Origin: Aplectana chamaeleonis | Lineage: Eukaryota > Nematoda > Chromadorea > Rhabditida > Cosmocercidae | Direction of reading: 5' to 3' | DNA: 64,000 nucleotides | Assembly (NCBI GenBank): GCA_029168955.1 | Contig: JAPDOI010000442.1 | Coordinates: forward strand, 248,001 to 312,000 | Part shown: positions 1 through 11,281 of the stretch, piece after piece | Position numbering within the stretch: position 1 is the stretch's first letter | Layout: every line of letters starts with the position of its first letter | The notes under the pieces: model-generated | Told to the model about the DNA's origin: nothing | Seen by the model: the letters and a program-made list of their open reading frames with translations, nothing else | Databases searched by the model: none | Program-made: the position numbers and the translations under genes

Positions 1-37
1 TTTACTCCCATGGGAATCTTCTTGGAACGCACCCCTG
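1..37 (+). mobile_element. Right end of a MITE cut by the window edge
   Basis: The sequence ends in TTGGAACGCACCCCTG. It matches the inverted termini of the complete 171-bp element at 45866-46036 and the diverged copy at 43863-44035. Only the terminal inverted repeat is in the window. The CAGGGGTG end is hAT-like; no transposase is visible. Confidence 0.6.
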
Positions 38-939
38 TTTTCCGCCGGAAATCGAATGGCCGGGATGGAGTCGAGGAAACGCACAAGAACAGGCCCGAAA
101 CAGCCCTAATCTGCGCTGAAAATCGCTCGCTAGTCCTTTCAGCTCGCGGTAGAGTTTTCCGTGGAGGAGTTTGGTCCACGTCAACGGTTTGGCTTCTCCA
201 CACCTCTATTTGCATTAGAGCCCGAGCGCGCATATTATCAGCATTGGAGCGCGTGAGCGCATTAACAAGCGCATTTACCGCGCAACTCTTCCAGCAGCGA
301 TGTTTCCCCTCGAGGAGCGACGCCCACTCTCGCGCTTTTTCATACTTTCCTGCTGTTTTTCTTCATCAAGGGCACATTCCGGCATCAAACCTTCGATTTC
401 TGGCCGAAACTAGGCAACGATTTTTATCGTGGACACCGTGTCTTTAAGGAAGCATTTCATAAGCATAATACAAGCTCATGGGTTTGCCCTCAAATTACTT
501 ACTGTGTGGACATTGTCTGCATCAACCAAACCCACGGAAAAAATCACAATCGTTCAAAAAGGGAGCATTCAGATCTGCTAGTCGCGACTCGCATAAAGAT
601 GTAGCTGCCTGACTGCGTGACGTTACTAAATATTCAAGATCATAAAATTTAATTAGAAAGTTAAGGAATTTCAGGATTTTAAATTCCGCTATGCAGTTAC
701 GGATATCTGCTGTTGCAGCACGCAGCACTATAATAATCATGCTTGAGACAAGGGATGGTCACGCCGGGACCTGATGGCCCCAGCAAGATTATCATCGTGC
801 TGCATGTTGCAACAGCGGGTGTCCGCAATTGCTGAGAGGAGTTTTGCTCCGATAAGAGTGGAGTGTGCCTACCGCAGCCATGTCATAATTCCGCCAAGTC
901 CATCGCGCCATAGTGTCCCCCCCCTTCCCACATAGCACC
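38..939. other. No gene recognised
   Basis: An open frame covers 10-447, but it has no recognisable domain, no nematode-like composition and no splice context, so I treat it as chance. I see no RNA gene or clear repeat here apart from a short C-run near 917-924. Confidence 0.5.
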
Positions 940-947
940 CTCATCAG

Positions 948-2416
948 CAGGGCTGTGCGGAACTGTTCCGTTTCCGATTCCGTTACCGTATTTCCGGTGT
1001 TTTTTCGGGCTGTTCCGTTCCGCTTCCGTTTCCGACGTTTTGTGCCCGGAAACGGAAGAAGAGAGTGTTAGGTGTTATTCATACTCCTCAACGCCAGAGC
1101 GGTAGGCAAGGGACGCGCGGGCATAGCGTTAGAGTATGAATACTTTCTACTCGCGTCACGCGCTTGCGAAGACTATGAATATTCCAGCGGCGACGCCTCG
1201 GCTGAGCGAAAAAACGGGCCTTAATTTCTTCAAACAAGCAAATTCTGTACATGCGTTCACCATCACTATAGCAGAGGATAGTAATGGATTCAATTCTCAT
1301 GAATTGGAATGAAATCGATGATGGATGAAGAATGAAAGGGAAGAAAAAGTCGTCACGGCCGTCGCCGCCATGGCGGAGCGGGCGTAACACGCGTGCCGCG
1401 CGGGCGTGGCGTCAGGCCATTCATACTTCTACGCAATGCCCGCCCGTCACGCGCTGGCGTTGAGGAGTATGGATAGCGTCTTACGCGGGTAATGGTAGTG
1501 GGTCTAGGCAATGGTGTTTGAACGCATCATGAGGGGCTGGAAATCACTTTCGAATCCTTGTGTTCAGTCAAATATCTGAGCCTGGCCGAGATCCTTGACA
1601 AAGTTCGGGGTTTTAAAATTGAGCCCCATAGAGTGATGAAACAAAATAAGCGTGAAAGAATTCTGACCGGTTTTTGGGGGGATTTGTAAACAGCTTTTTT
1701 CTCCGAGAATGATTTTTCTGAGGCTCTTCGCTAAAAGTCTTCCTATTCGTGTGTTTACCTCTACAACAACAATAAGAATCTGGACACGGTTTTCTGCACT
1801 TACAGCCTGTCTTCCAGGGAAGAGCCTCGACGGAGGCAGGTGGCCACGGGCAGAGGCACTCTGTGCTTGAGGCAGATAATAAGTGAATTTTCCTATTCTG
1901 GCCGATGAGTTTTCCTGTATTTTTTTGAATGTAATTCTGTGGTACTAGCTCCGGTACGCAGTTAAGGTTTAAACTTAAATCTAAGAAGTCGTCGGTGAGA
2001 ACCTGAAGATTGACTTTTGATCAGCCTTGACCACGCAACGCGGCGGCCCGCATTCGTCTACACCTAGTACCGCCTGGACTCCTTTTTCCAGGGGACAGGC
2101 TGAACACTGCTTCGAAGGGGCGGCTACAAAAACAATCATTGGAACCGCCTTATCAGATTTTTCAGGAACGAGGATTCGAAATCGTGGAATGCCTCATAGG
2201 TATTTTTTGTAATTTAAATAGTTTATTGACTAAAAACCATAGGCTATCGATTGATAGCTGCAAGCAATCAGTAGCGAGAAAACGTGAGAATGAGAAAACT
2301 CATAATTTTTAGTCTCTTCCGTTTCCGTTTCCGGATTTCCGTTTCCGGCGTTTTTCGGCCATTTTTCTTCCGTTTCCGTTTCCGAAAATCTTGAAAAAGA
2401 TTTCCGCACAGCCCTG
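948..2416. mobile_element. Non-autonomous hAT-type transposon, 1469 bp, with 8-bp target duplication
   Basis: The ends are inverted repeats, CAGGGCTGTGCGGAA at 948 and TTCCGCACAGCCCTG ending at 2416. Perfect direct copies of CTCATCAG lie immediately outside (940-947 and 2417-2424). An 8-bp duplication with CAGGG termini is the hAT signature. Both subterminal regions (about 967-1065 and 2310-2395) are packed with TTCCGTTTCC-type repeats, probably transposase-binding sites (inference). No transposase frame is present, so the copy depends on an enzyme encoded elsewhere. Confidence 0.9.
1081..1470. repeat. Inverted-repeat unit nested in the first hAT element
   Basis: ATACTCCTCAACGCCAGAGC at 1081 faces GCGCTGGCGTTGAGGAGTAT ending at 1470. 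Further inverted matches lie inside, around the CGCGTCACGCGC and GGCATAGCG segments. It behaves like a MITE captured by the larger element. The target duplication is not clear. Confidence 0.55.
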
Positions 2417-2589
2417 CTCATCAGGGACCTGGCGACAGTGACTAAGCGTGAGCGCATCTACCTGTCGTCCACGGAACGTTTCGCCAGTTGAGGAAAAAAG
2501 CATGCAGCACTACCGCTTGCCACGGGCTGTCTTCAAAATGGAGAACTCTCCACGGATGAAAAAGTCTCTATCTCCTCGGCGAGCAAGGC

Positions 2590-2680
2590 GAGTTGAGGCG
2601 AAAACTTTACCAGGTTCGCCCCACTCCACGCTTACCTCGCTCAAACTTCACCAACTTTCTAACACGAAAAGGCGATAAGC
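2590..2680 (+). repeat. Dispersed repeat, copy 1
   Basis: The segment GGCGAAAACTTTACCAGGTT through CACGAAAAGGCGATAAGC matches 4525-4610 at roughly 85% by eye. The second copy is the left arm and body of a small MITE. This copy lies directly between the first hAT element and its partial relative. Confidence 0.6.
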
Positions 2681-2683
2681 AAG

Positions 2684-2930
2684 GCTCTGTGGAACAGCTC
2701 CCTTTCCGTACTTCCGGTGTTTTTCGGGTTATTTCGTTCCGCCTCAGTTTCCGAGTTTTGGGTCCGGAAACGGAATAAATTAGTGCAACACGTTCTATCA
2801 TATTGGGTCTAGGCAACGGTTTTTGAAAGTTCATGAGACACTGAAAACTACATCCCACCTCTTGTGTTCAAGCGAATATCTGAGCTCTGCTGAGATCATT
2901 CACGAAAATTGGCGAAAACGGGCGAGCTTC
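2684..2930. mobile_element. Truncated relative of the 948-2416 hAT element
   Basis: AAGGCTCTGTGGAACAGCTC (2682 on) parallels the left end of the first element, followed by similar TTCCG-rich repeats. The stretch from TTGGGTCTAGGCAACGG (about 2804) to 2930 parallels its interior at about 1498-1620. The central part and right end are missing, so this is an internally deleted or fragmentary copy. Confidence 0.6.
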
Positions 2931-2974
2931 AAGAGATATCGTACATAATAATAAAAGGCTAAGAGTTGACCGTT

Positions 2975-3125
2975 GACCGCAGAATGTGCGGGACCCAACT
3001 GTGAGTGCGCCAAGCCCGGTCAAAAGTGCGTGGGACCGACCTGGGGACCCCGTCAAGTGCCATGAAGAATGTGCGGGATCCAAGAGTGAATGCGCCGCGC
3101 GCTGGGGGCAGTCTGTGGGACCAGA
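2975..3125 (-). repeat. Decayed relic of the 21/42-bp minisatellite family
   Basis: GAATGTGCGGGACCCAACTG, GAGTGCGCCAAGCCCGG and GAATGTGCGGGATCCAAGAG are reverse-complement forms of the 42-bp unit amplified at 56.5-62.3 kb. About three degraded half-units remain. No open frame or flanking duplication was seen. Confidence 0.55.
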
Positions 3126-3657
3126 CTGGGTTTCAAGGAACGATAATAACTAAGTTTTCATTTGGCAATAATTCGATTATTCTATGCGTCATTATACACG
3201 CCTACAAGTACTCCGCGAAGCGGCGTGGGTGTGAACCTTGTTTCAAGAGGATAGAGAATTGACGAAAAACAGAACATTCACAGTTATCTATCTAGATCCA
3301 GTGCAAGTTGCTTACCCTTTTGAACAGTAGGGGAGGAGGGCACGTTAGAAAAACGGTACTGTTCCATTTTTGGGATTCCACAGGCCAAGGAAAAATGCTT
3401 TATTCCAAGTGAGTTAGTTTAGATGTTGAACCCAAACATGATGTATTGTCATGATAGATGAATATGATGTAGACTTGAACGTGTAGATTTGGATATGGAA
3501 AGTCGTTTGGCGCGTTTGGGATTTCAAAGAGCGCATCTTCGTGATTCACGCGTTCTAACGCGTTAGAATGCAGGACCCGGCTCAGTACTGCTGCGACGCC
3601 GCTACGCGATCGCGCCGCGTTACCCGCGAAAATGCTGCTCGGAAATACGTTGCTGAG
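3126..3657. other. No gene recognised
   Basis: AT-rich to mixed sequence without convincing exons or RNA genes. A short palindrome, CGCGTTCTAACGCGTTAG, lies near 3549-3566. Confidence 0.5.
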
Positions 3658-3885
3658 TAAAGTCTATCCGAATAGGACTGTCCGCCCACGCGGTCGACGT
3701 GCGTGTCAAGCGCCCATCGCGAAGGTATTTTTTGGACGAGCCTTTCCACGACTGCAAACAGCTGGCTGAGATGTTATTCACTATTCGTCGATAATGATCC
3801 TGATACTCGATTTACGAGTCCGTAAAATGTATTCGAGATGGCACGCCAGCCGCTTGGGCGGACAGTCTTATTTGGACGGACTATA
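3658..3885. mobile_element. MITE with TA ends, 228 bp
   Basis: The left end carries GGACTGTCCGCCCACGCGG (about 3676 on) and the right end CCGCTTGGGCGGACAGTC. The inverted repeat is about 35 bp, and both sides end in TA. This fits a Tc1/mariner-type MITE. There is no coding capacity. Confidence 0.7.
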
Positions 3886-3893
3886 CACCTGTA

Positions 3894-4529
3894 CAACTCC
3901 AACAGCAACCGTTTGAATAGGCCGTGCCACTTTTGTCGGAAGCCACGAGACAGAAAGGCACAACACCATCATTAGATCGATATTCATCACAAACACGTTA
4001 ACGCTTGTGCCCCGTAGATGTTGCGGCTTCCCACAGAAACGACACCGACGACATATGCTGATTACTGGACGTCTAGCTCTTCTTTGACCCAATTCCCATT
4101 TCACTAAATGAACAGTTTCTGTATGTCAAACTCACAGTTGGAGCAACAAAGCTCATATACAGTTAAACTTTGTTTAAACTACTGAAATAAAACCAAAGTC
4201 TAAAATAAGAAATAGCTCACCGTGCGGAAGTCCAGCTGGAGGTGCTGTGGCAGCGGCGTGGGGGGGGCGAACTTGGGAAGTGGTGCCACGAAGAGCAAGA
4301 AAAATTAGCATGGAAGACGTGTGAATATGAACGCATTTGATGAGTCGATACAAGAAAATCAGCTGCGGCCAAGAATCTCGCAAACTGCACGAATGCATGT
4401 GCATTTCGAAACTCGCGCCCAACACTGACGTGGCGCGCAATTTGAAATCGCCTTTTCAAAGTAGGGCGATTTTCGCCGAGTCCAAAAATCAACAGCCTCG
4501 CTGCCGAAGCGATTCCGTGGCTAATTGGC
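3894..4529. other. No gene recognised
   Basis: Several overlapping open frames cover 4174-4576 on both strands. None shows a domain, a splice pattern or a consistent codon preference. A G-run lies at 4260-4267. Confidence 0.45.
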
Positions 4530-4643
4530 GCGAAAACTTCACCGGTTTCGCCTCGCTCCACGCTTACCTCGCTTAAACTTCACCAACTCGCCAACACGAA
4601 AAGGCGATTAGCTGAATTAGGAGAAATCGGTGAAGTTTTCGCC
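4530..4643. mobile_element. Short MITE
   Basis: GCGAAAACTTCACCGGTTTC at 4531 is inverted at GAGAAATCGGTGAAGTTTTC (4621-4640). The body repeats 2590-2680. Length about 114 bp; no coding capacity. Confidence 0.55.
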
Positions 4644-4713
4644 ATAATGATAAGATGGGCGTTTTAGGCCGCGCCCACCGAAGCGATTCGCCATCTATTG
4701 TCAGAGGACCTGT

Positions 4714-4823
4714 TGATTTCGATTATCACCAGCAGCGGAGCGGTAGGCCTCGGTGAAATATAACTAGTGATAAGGAGGTTTCGACGAAAAAGCCACCGCT
4801 CCGCGCTGTGATAACCGAAAATA
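4714..4823. repeat. Imperfect inverted repeat
   Basis: GATTATCACCAGCAGCGGAG (about 4718) is inverted at CCGCTCCGCGCTGTGATAAC (about 4795-4814). It could be a small MITE or a stem-loop. Confidence 0.45.
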
Positions 4824-4989
4824 TGAGTCCACTTGGAAACAGAGTCTACCTATTTGATGGAGAGTGGCATTCTAAAGTGACTAAAAGGTAGCGGAAGAGC
4901 AGAAAAACTCATTTCTGACTACTTTATGAACTACCAACCTCGCTTGGACGCACCTGATACATTGCAGCGCACCCAGTAGTACAAGATGG

Positions 4990-5145
4990 CCTCTTACGAT
5001 AATATACTCTGTTCCCTCACACGTTTGTGCGGAGCGAGGGCAGAGAGAGCGAGAAAGCGAGAAGGGAGAAGGAGACGCAGCGTACGCGCGCAAACGCACG
5101 CTATGAACGGGAATCAATTTCACTCGGAAACAGAGGATGACTGAA
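4990..5145 (+). repeat. Dispersed repeat, copy 1 (inverted at 52795-52950)
   Basis: The segment with CTCACACGTTTGTGCGGAGC, an AGAGAGCGAGAAAGCGAG tract, ACGCAGCGTACGCGCGC and CTCGGAAACAGAGGATGA is the reverse complement of sequence at 52795-52950. The family is unknown. Both copies lie outside any recognised transposon boundary. Confidence 0.6.
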
Positions 5146-6090
5146 GTTATTTTTAATTGTTCATTATCTTTATTAGAACCTCCCCAACTTTCTATCAGTT
5201 ATTTTGGCGATAAATTCAATGCTTCGTTATTTTTCTGTTCTACTAAGTCCCAACAGCTTTCGCATGGCGACCGGCCGGGGGCTTGCCCCCCCCCCTGGTT
5301 ACCGAAACCGAGTATGCTTTACCCTGCTCCCAAGCTCACGTTTCCTACCAGAAACATCATGTGTACTTTGAACATGACATGGCCTCTGAGGATCGCAGCA
5401 GTCGATGTGTTCGTATTACAGGGAAGCAATGATATGATGAAGACGGGAAGAAAAAGACGAGAGAGGTTTGAAATTTCAGAAATAACATTTTCATTTCCTA
5501 AGAAATCTGAAAACTCGTCCAGAAGTGCTGTGGCCAGATTTATTGAACGGCATTTCAGGGGCAAGTACATACTTCTCGGGCAGAATTCCGGGCCACATCA
5601 AGGGTTGAATGCTTAGGCTCATATTTAGTACGCACGATTATTAAAGGCAGGGTTCGCGATAAATGCCGTTAAGAAGCTAACAACATCACATTGTAGGTCC
5701 CGGCATTCATTCATGAGCTGCGAAGTCGAAATCGCGAAAAGCGCGCTCCTAAACCAGTTATTTGAACCGATTGGCTGGTGTCCTTCCACCTCTCTTGGTG
5801 TCCGTCGGCCTCCGTATGGGACTGATTGCATATCGATATCACGGAACTGTTAGCGGCATTGTCTCTTGGATGGACGTCGCGCGGTTTTCTGGAAAGTCGT
5901 CGGCGGATTTGATATCAGCTGTTTTTTTTCGTCGCCTGCCTCTTTCAGCAATTTCCTGCCATTTTTCCACCCATTTCCTCTCCTTTTCCCACATAATAGC
6001 TATCATAATATCATTTTCTGTTCTTGGCTCTAATTTTTTTGTCCTTTGTTCATGTGCTCAAGTTTTTTTGTTCTCAATTCATGTTTCTCC
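5146..6090. other. No gene recognised; one solo TTAA-family end
   Basis: The frames at 5137-5616 and 5762-6151 show no domain. At 5641-5660, TTAAAGGCAGGGTTCGCGAT matches the left terminus of the TTAA element family (15336-15820 and others), but no matching right end follows. The T-rich stretch 5920-6090 looks like intron. Confidence 0.45.
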
Positions 6091-6096
6091 GTTGCA

Positions 6097-6147
6097 GGGC
6101 TTCCTTTTTGGCCGTAGCCGTTCTTCAAGCATGCACCAAATTAACCG
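6097..6147 (+). CDS. Putative 51-bp internal exon
   Basis: A T-rich tract ends in the acceptor TTTCTCCGTTGCAG (AG at 6095-6096). A strong donor, CCG|GTAAGTATTTTC, follows at 6148. One frame between them reads ASFLAVAVLQACTKLTG, another GFLFGRSRSSSMHQ; neither is recognisable. The evidence is only the splice sites and the intron-like T-richness on both sides. No neighbouring exon was found, so this may be a chance site pair. Confidence 0.25.
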
Positions 6148-6149
6148 GT

Positions 6150-6429
6150 AAGTATTTTCACGAGAAAATGCTTTCATATTTGTTTCTTCTTATTTCGTTT
6201 ACCTCTTTTCTTTTTTTGTTGTTATAAGACTTTTTTCGGAGTTTTCGCAATCTGCGATTCATATGTGTTTTATTGCCGCTGAAAACAATCAAAATAGTCC
6301 GAGTAGAAGTCATTGAATAGGTGAGAGGAACAGTTGTGCCAGAGGTACCAGATTATGGATGTTGAAAATTCAATCAAATTCAGAAAAGTAGTCCAAATAA
6401 CCTTCATCAACCTCATTTGTTGAAAATGT
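6150..6429. other. No gene recognised
   Basis: T-rich to about 6230, then mixed sequence leading into the 183-bp array. No exon or RNA gene was seen. Confidence 0.4.
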
Positions 6430-7650
6430 AAGCGCCCTGGAGTGGGATTCTAAGGCATTGTTCCCGAATTCAATACTGCATTTTCTTGAGGAAAGCGCGA
6501 GAGAAATCCACCAATTATGTGACGCAAATGATAACTTCGAGAAAAATTTTCAGCAGAAATGGGTGTCTTTGTTTGATGAACTAATTTGAAGTTACTAGTT
6601 TTTCCCTTAAAACCGTCCTCATTGGGACCCATTAAGCTATGTTGGGGGGGGGTGGATTTCTGCAAAAGTGGAGCACAATATCCATTCAACCCCACAATTG
6701 AAAGGTTTGGGGCTTTGTGAAGAGAATGTTTATGAAATCGGTTTGGTTCAATGACCCAAGCTAAAATCAGCATTTTCCCCGGCAGTGGGCGCCCTAAAAC
6801 CCCTGAAAAGGCCACCGAAATGGCCATTTTGATCGGAAATTTCCGCAAAACTAGTGAACTGTTACCATTCAACCCCACAATCGAAAGGTTTGGGGCTTTT
6901 TGGAGAGAATGTTTATGAAATCGGTTTGGTTCAATGACCCAAGCTGAAATCAGCATTTCCCCGGCAGTGGGCGCCCTAAAACCCCTGAAAAGGCCACCGA
7001 AATGGCCATTTTGATCGGAAATTTCCGCAAAACTAGTGAACTCTCACCATTCAACCCTATAATCGAAAGGTTTGGGGCTTCGTGAAGAGAATGTTTATGA
7101 AATCGGTTTGGTTCAATGACCCAAGCTGAAATCAGCATTTTCCCCGGCAGTGGGCGCCCTAAAACCCCTGAAAAGGCCACCGAAATGGCCATTTTGATCG
7201 GAAATTTCCGCAAAACTAGTGAACTGTTACCATTCAACCCCACAATCGAAAGGTTTGGGGCTTCGTGAAGAGAATGTTTATGAAATCGGTTTGGTTCAAT
7301 GACCCAAGCTGAAATCAGCATTTTCCTCGGCAGTGGGCGCCCTAAAACCCCTGAAAAGGCCACCGAAATGGCCATTTTGATCGGAAATTTCCGCAAAACT
7401 AGTGAACTCTTCTCATTCAACCCCACAGTTGAAAGGTTCGGGGCTTTGTGGAGAGAATATCTATGAATTCGGGTCTGTTTCATGACCCATTGTGAAATCG
7501 GCATTTTACCCGGAAATGGGAGTCTCAAAACCGCTAAAAACACGACCGAAATGGCCTAGTTGGTGGAAATTTTTCACAAAACTGGTGCTGGAATCTCAAT
7601 CAACCCCACTATTCAAAGGTTTGGGGCAATGTGGAGATGATGTTCATGAA
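6430..7650 (-). repeat. Tandem array of 183-bp units, about six copies
   Basis: The landmark ATTCAACCCC-ACAAT-GAAAGG recurs at about 6683, 6867, 7049, 7232, 7415 and 7598, giving spacings of 184, 182, 183, 183 and 183. The central units are nearly identical; the edge units (6430-6680, 7415-7650) are diverged. On the minus strand 183 bp equals 61 codons. Open frames run across several units, each containing MLISAWVIEPNRFHKHSLH or a variant. No known domain matches. It may be a satellite whose unit happens to be a multiple of three, or a repeat-protein exon. Confidence 0.8.
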
Positions 7651-9300
7651 ATTGTTTCTTGAACGTTCCTCGATTTTTCCCTAAACGTTTGGAATAGGGT
7701 GAGCTAAAACCTCAGACAGACCAGAATTGCGTCCTTCATGCCGTATGTGATGTAAAACAATACTAACAAATGAAACAACTCACACGAAAGGACTGAGAAA
7801 CTGTATGTATTCCAAACAGCCTTAAAAAAGGTCACTTGGTATAGTATGCTCCAATTACTCGTCTGCATCCCGCCGGATTTCGCTTGAAGCTTGTATGTAG
7901 TGGTAATCTAAGATGTTGAAAACTAATCTGGGGCCCGATTTTTGCTGCCGTTGTTTGAGAGCGGTGATTTCTCCCACTCTCAGAAGTCTATGTAGGCAAG
8001 GGAGGGCCAATTTTAGCTTAAAAACACTGCTTTCGCGTTCTTTTATGCATACCTCGCTATGTGGGGCACTAGGCCTTCTGTAAATCGCGATGATATCGAT
8101 AGTGAAATCTATCGTGAACACTGCTTTTAATTAACTTTGATTAGAAACTACTATTGTTCGTTCCAGATGCGATGGAAATAGGCTAGGAAAACATGGGTGG
8201 TCAAGAACGATTATTGTTCCAGAAGCATTTGAATTTCGTTGCATAGTGTACATGTGGCTGCTACGAGTTGGAATCCAGTATATTGTTTGTTGTCGTATGT
8301 ATGCAATAAAAATGTGTATTTTGTCCAGTATTTCACATATCATTAGGTCCACTCTCTCAAGGAAATCGGAAAGCGTTTTATGCCTGAATTGGAAAATTTT
8401 CCGGTTCACCCCAGATGGATTGGGCCTATACGAGGGTGGAAATTTATCCTGTAAGAGCTACCAGGCGGACGATTCGCCAAGTGCAGTAACGCCAGCAGGC
8501 AGGGTCGAATGATGGAAAATTGGCGTCAGAATAACGTAGTGAGTTGTTTCGTGTGCAACTGCAGATGAAGTACGCTTTCTGACGTCTTACTTAAAGCAGG
8601 ACAGCCTGGGGCGTTCGCAGGATGATCAGCGGCGCCTACAGGACGAAACGCGGCGGCTCTCAAGGTGGTACACGGCGCCTCGTGATTAACAGCGTCACAC
8701 TGGCGAAGCTTTAGCGGCTTCGGAGAAGGATCATCCGTACATGGGCCGCGGACGATGCTGCAAAAGCGTCGCGAATCGTCCATGGACTTCTCTGAGCCAT
8801 GGCCTTCTATAGTGTTCTTGAGAACACGAGAAGGGCAGCAATCGGCATTCCAGCAAACATGGAAATCCCATAAATTACATTTTTCTCATCACTCAAATTA
8901 AAAAGAACACTTGTAAGACGAAATTTTATTGCAAACAACTGCAGCGGAGCGTTCAGAAAAAAAATGAACTGTGTCCATCATTGTCACATCCATAATACCA
9001 TAGGTGTGGAAGTTCAGGCTTGTTCCGTTCCATGATTTCCTGTACAAAAATATTTTCTTTTGAAACATGTAAGATTCAGAAAAGAGGCTGTTTCGCCCTT
9101 CCATCCGTAGACAGCCAAAAGTAAGAAAATGGGCTCATCAGTACGGACTAGTTGAAATGGACAGAGACCACTTACACTCCTCCTTCAGTCGACAGTCCTG
9201 AAACTCCCCTCCACACATCTTCTAAAATCCGTCTGATATGCCGAAACTTACTTCTAGACCAGGAGATGACTACAGTGGTTGGGCAGTGAGTACGCGAGGT
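7651..9300. other. No gene recognised
   Basis: The frames here are short and unremarkable. GC-richer sequence at 8520-8790 has no recognisable domain. A small palindrome, TGTTCTTGAGAACA, lies near 8814-8827. Confidence 0.45.
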
Positions 9301-9305
9301 GTGTA

Positions 9306-9585
9306 CTGTGCTTATCTGGGCCAAATTCCGGTCCGCAATTGCGTCTCGACACGCTTCGCGGCCCCACGCTCCCGAGTCAGAAGAGCTTCCAGCGCCGCTG
9401 CCGCCAATCTGCTGACTCTAGGTGGGTTTTGGAAACTGGAAACTAAGGAAAATTGGAGAAAATTGTATAAAAAAAGCGACATCGAGTCGGTTTTGGCGCT
9501 GGAAACCCAACTGACCCGAGCGCGTGCGGCCGCAAAGCGTGTTGAGACGCATTTGCGGACCGGAATTTGGCCCAGATAAGCACAG
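9306..9585. mobile_element. MITE with long inverted repeats and TA duplication
   Basis: CTGTGCTTATCTGGGCCAAA at 9306 is the inverse of TTTGGCCCAGATAAGCACAG ending at 9585. The inverted repeat extends about 70 bp inward, and TA flanks both sides (9304-9305, 9586-9587). It shares CCGGTCCGCAATTGCG-type sequence with the element at 10854-11194, so the two are one family. Tc1/mariner-type MITE by its TA target (inference). Confidence 0.8.
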
Positions 9586-9589
9586 TAAA

Positions 9590-10850
9590 ATGAAGGGTTG
9601 CAGAACTAGAATTCGATTTCTCCCTTCTTAGCTGCGGAACGGTTCTCTGAGGAGAGTTATAGACGTTTTCAATGCTTTGCAGATAGATAAGCGTACCCAT
9701 CAGGCTATTCCCTGTGTTTGGAGAGAGTTCATTGAATTTGGCTCAGAACGTACCTAGGGGTTAGTCGGGTTGCTAAACACGAATACGGTAACTGCTCAAA
9801 AACAATGGTTAAGAGAGAGAACCACATATAACTCCGTACAGAAAACCGTCCCGCAGCTTCGGACCAAAAATTTTGTTTTCTAAGCCACAAAATGGTCCTA
9901 GAAACGCATATCTCATTTTGAAAGGCTACTTTGTCCAATTATCTTCTCTTTGTGAAGCCGTGCCTCACAGGTGGCCTTCCTGAACAGGAAATCAAAAACG
10001 CAATGAATTCTGGAGGGGTGGCAGTGTGTGGTGAACCTTATTGTAGATGTTCATGTTAGCTCTGTATGTACAAGCCAACCCGTGCATAACTGCCTTGTTG
10101 CTGACCGCACGTAATATTTCCAGCGCGTCTCGCGCTTCCCGCGGGGCGTTGCTCAGCGTCCTTGGACAGCCCACTTGATCGGAACATGGTAAGGCAGGGA
10201 TCATACTCCCGTCGCGGCGATGCGTGAGAAAAGGCGGTATCGATCAATCGAGGCGATATTACGCATAGGAGTGAATCGACTGTTCTCATGAGCAGACCGG
10301 CAGTTCGTGGGGTCGAGTGTGATAAGATACTCATCCGAGAACGATTGGCACCTCAGCTTACAGTCGCATCGCCGAGCTTCTCAGAAAATGTGCATATCAC
10401 CGCGATAAAATCTCTTCTTTGAACAATGAGTCGAATTCCATGCTTTCTAGAAATTTCGAAAGTGTGTTTAAAAACGAAAGTTTCAGTCGTTCTCGGATGA
10501 CTGTCTCAACCCATTTCACTCCACGAGCTGCCGATCAAAGGCCTGGTCAACCCTGGCTATACGGTCCTGAAAGATCGGAACTTTCGCCCTCAGAGCCCAA
10601 TCCGTGCTATTGCTTTCCACCTACGTGGACAGATCACGAACTGACGCTGAAGCGAGGTCAACCAACCCGTTGAACAAAGTGCGTTCGTTGTTGCGACCCC
10701 TCCATTGGTGGGGAAGCTTTGCGACCCTCCCTCCTAACAATGGGCTGGATTCAAGGTAGGTCCAGCTCTTCTTGCAGGAGACAAATGTTCGTCGGAATTG
10801 CAACTGTTTAAACAGTGATAAATTGGTTTTTGGGAACCTTGCAGCGCTAT
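9590..10850. other. No gene recognised
   Basis: Scattered frames of 69-96 codons on both strands with no domain, splice pattern or conserved motif. No repeat pair was recognised. Confidence 0.45.
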
Positions 10851-10853
10851 ATA

Positions 10854-11194
10854 CTATCGTTCTCTGGTTTGACTTCCGGTCCACATTTGCGAAGTACGAC
10901 TTTTTCATCATGCGACACGTGATAATCGCGTTGGGACCACTTGGTTCCGGCAGGATTCACGTTTCTCCTATCGTCCATCACTGGATGAGGGATCGCCGCG
11001 ACGCTGCTTGGCGGGAAAAATTGCGCGATCAATAGCCACTCTCCCTTCGTTTTCCCGCGCGCAATTTTTCCCGCCAAGCAGCGTCGCGGCGATCCCTCAT
11101 CCAGTGATGGACGATAGCACGATTATCAGATGTCGGATGATGCAACAGCCGTAGCCCGCAACTGCGGACCGAAATTTGGTTCCCAGGACGATAG
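10854..11194. mobile_element. Foldback MITE with near-perfect central palindrome
   Basis: CTATCGTTCTCTGG at 10854 faces CCAGGACGATAG ending at 11194, with TA on both sides. Almost the whole 341 bp is an inverted repeat. The inner arms (10969-11028 and 11058-11117, about 60 bp each) are nearly perfect and flank a loop of about 29 bp. The outer arms are more diverged. The core GAGGGATCGCCGCG resembles the arms of the palindrome at 34883-35025. Confidence 0.8.
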
Positions 11195-11281
11195 TACATT
11201 GCAATTACGGGCCGTAACTCAACGGTTCGGTAAAAACGACCTAGAATTGATCTCTGCATGGGTGGGAGCGAAGGTGATTAA

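Noticed and set aside
10..447. A 145-codon frame at the window start
   Set aside because: It begins inside a MITE terminus and has no recognisable domain or splice context.
6430..7650. CRISPR-like array
   Set aside because: The repeats are contiguous 183-bp units without unique spacers, in a eukaryotic context.
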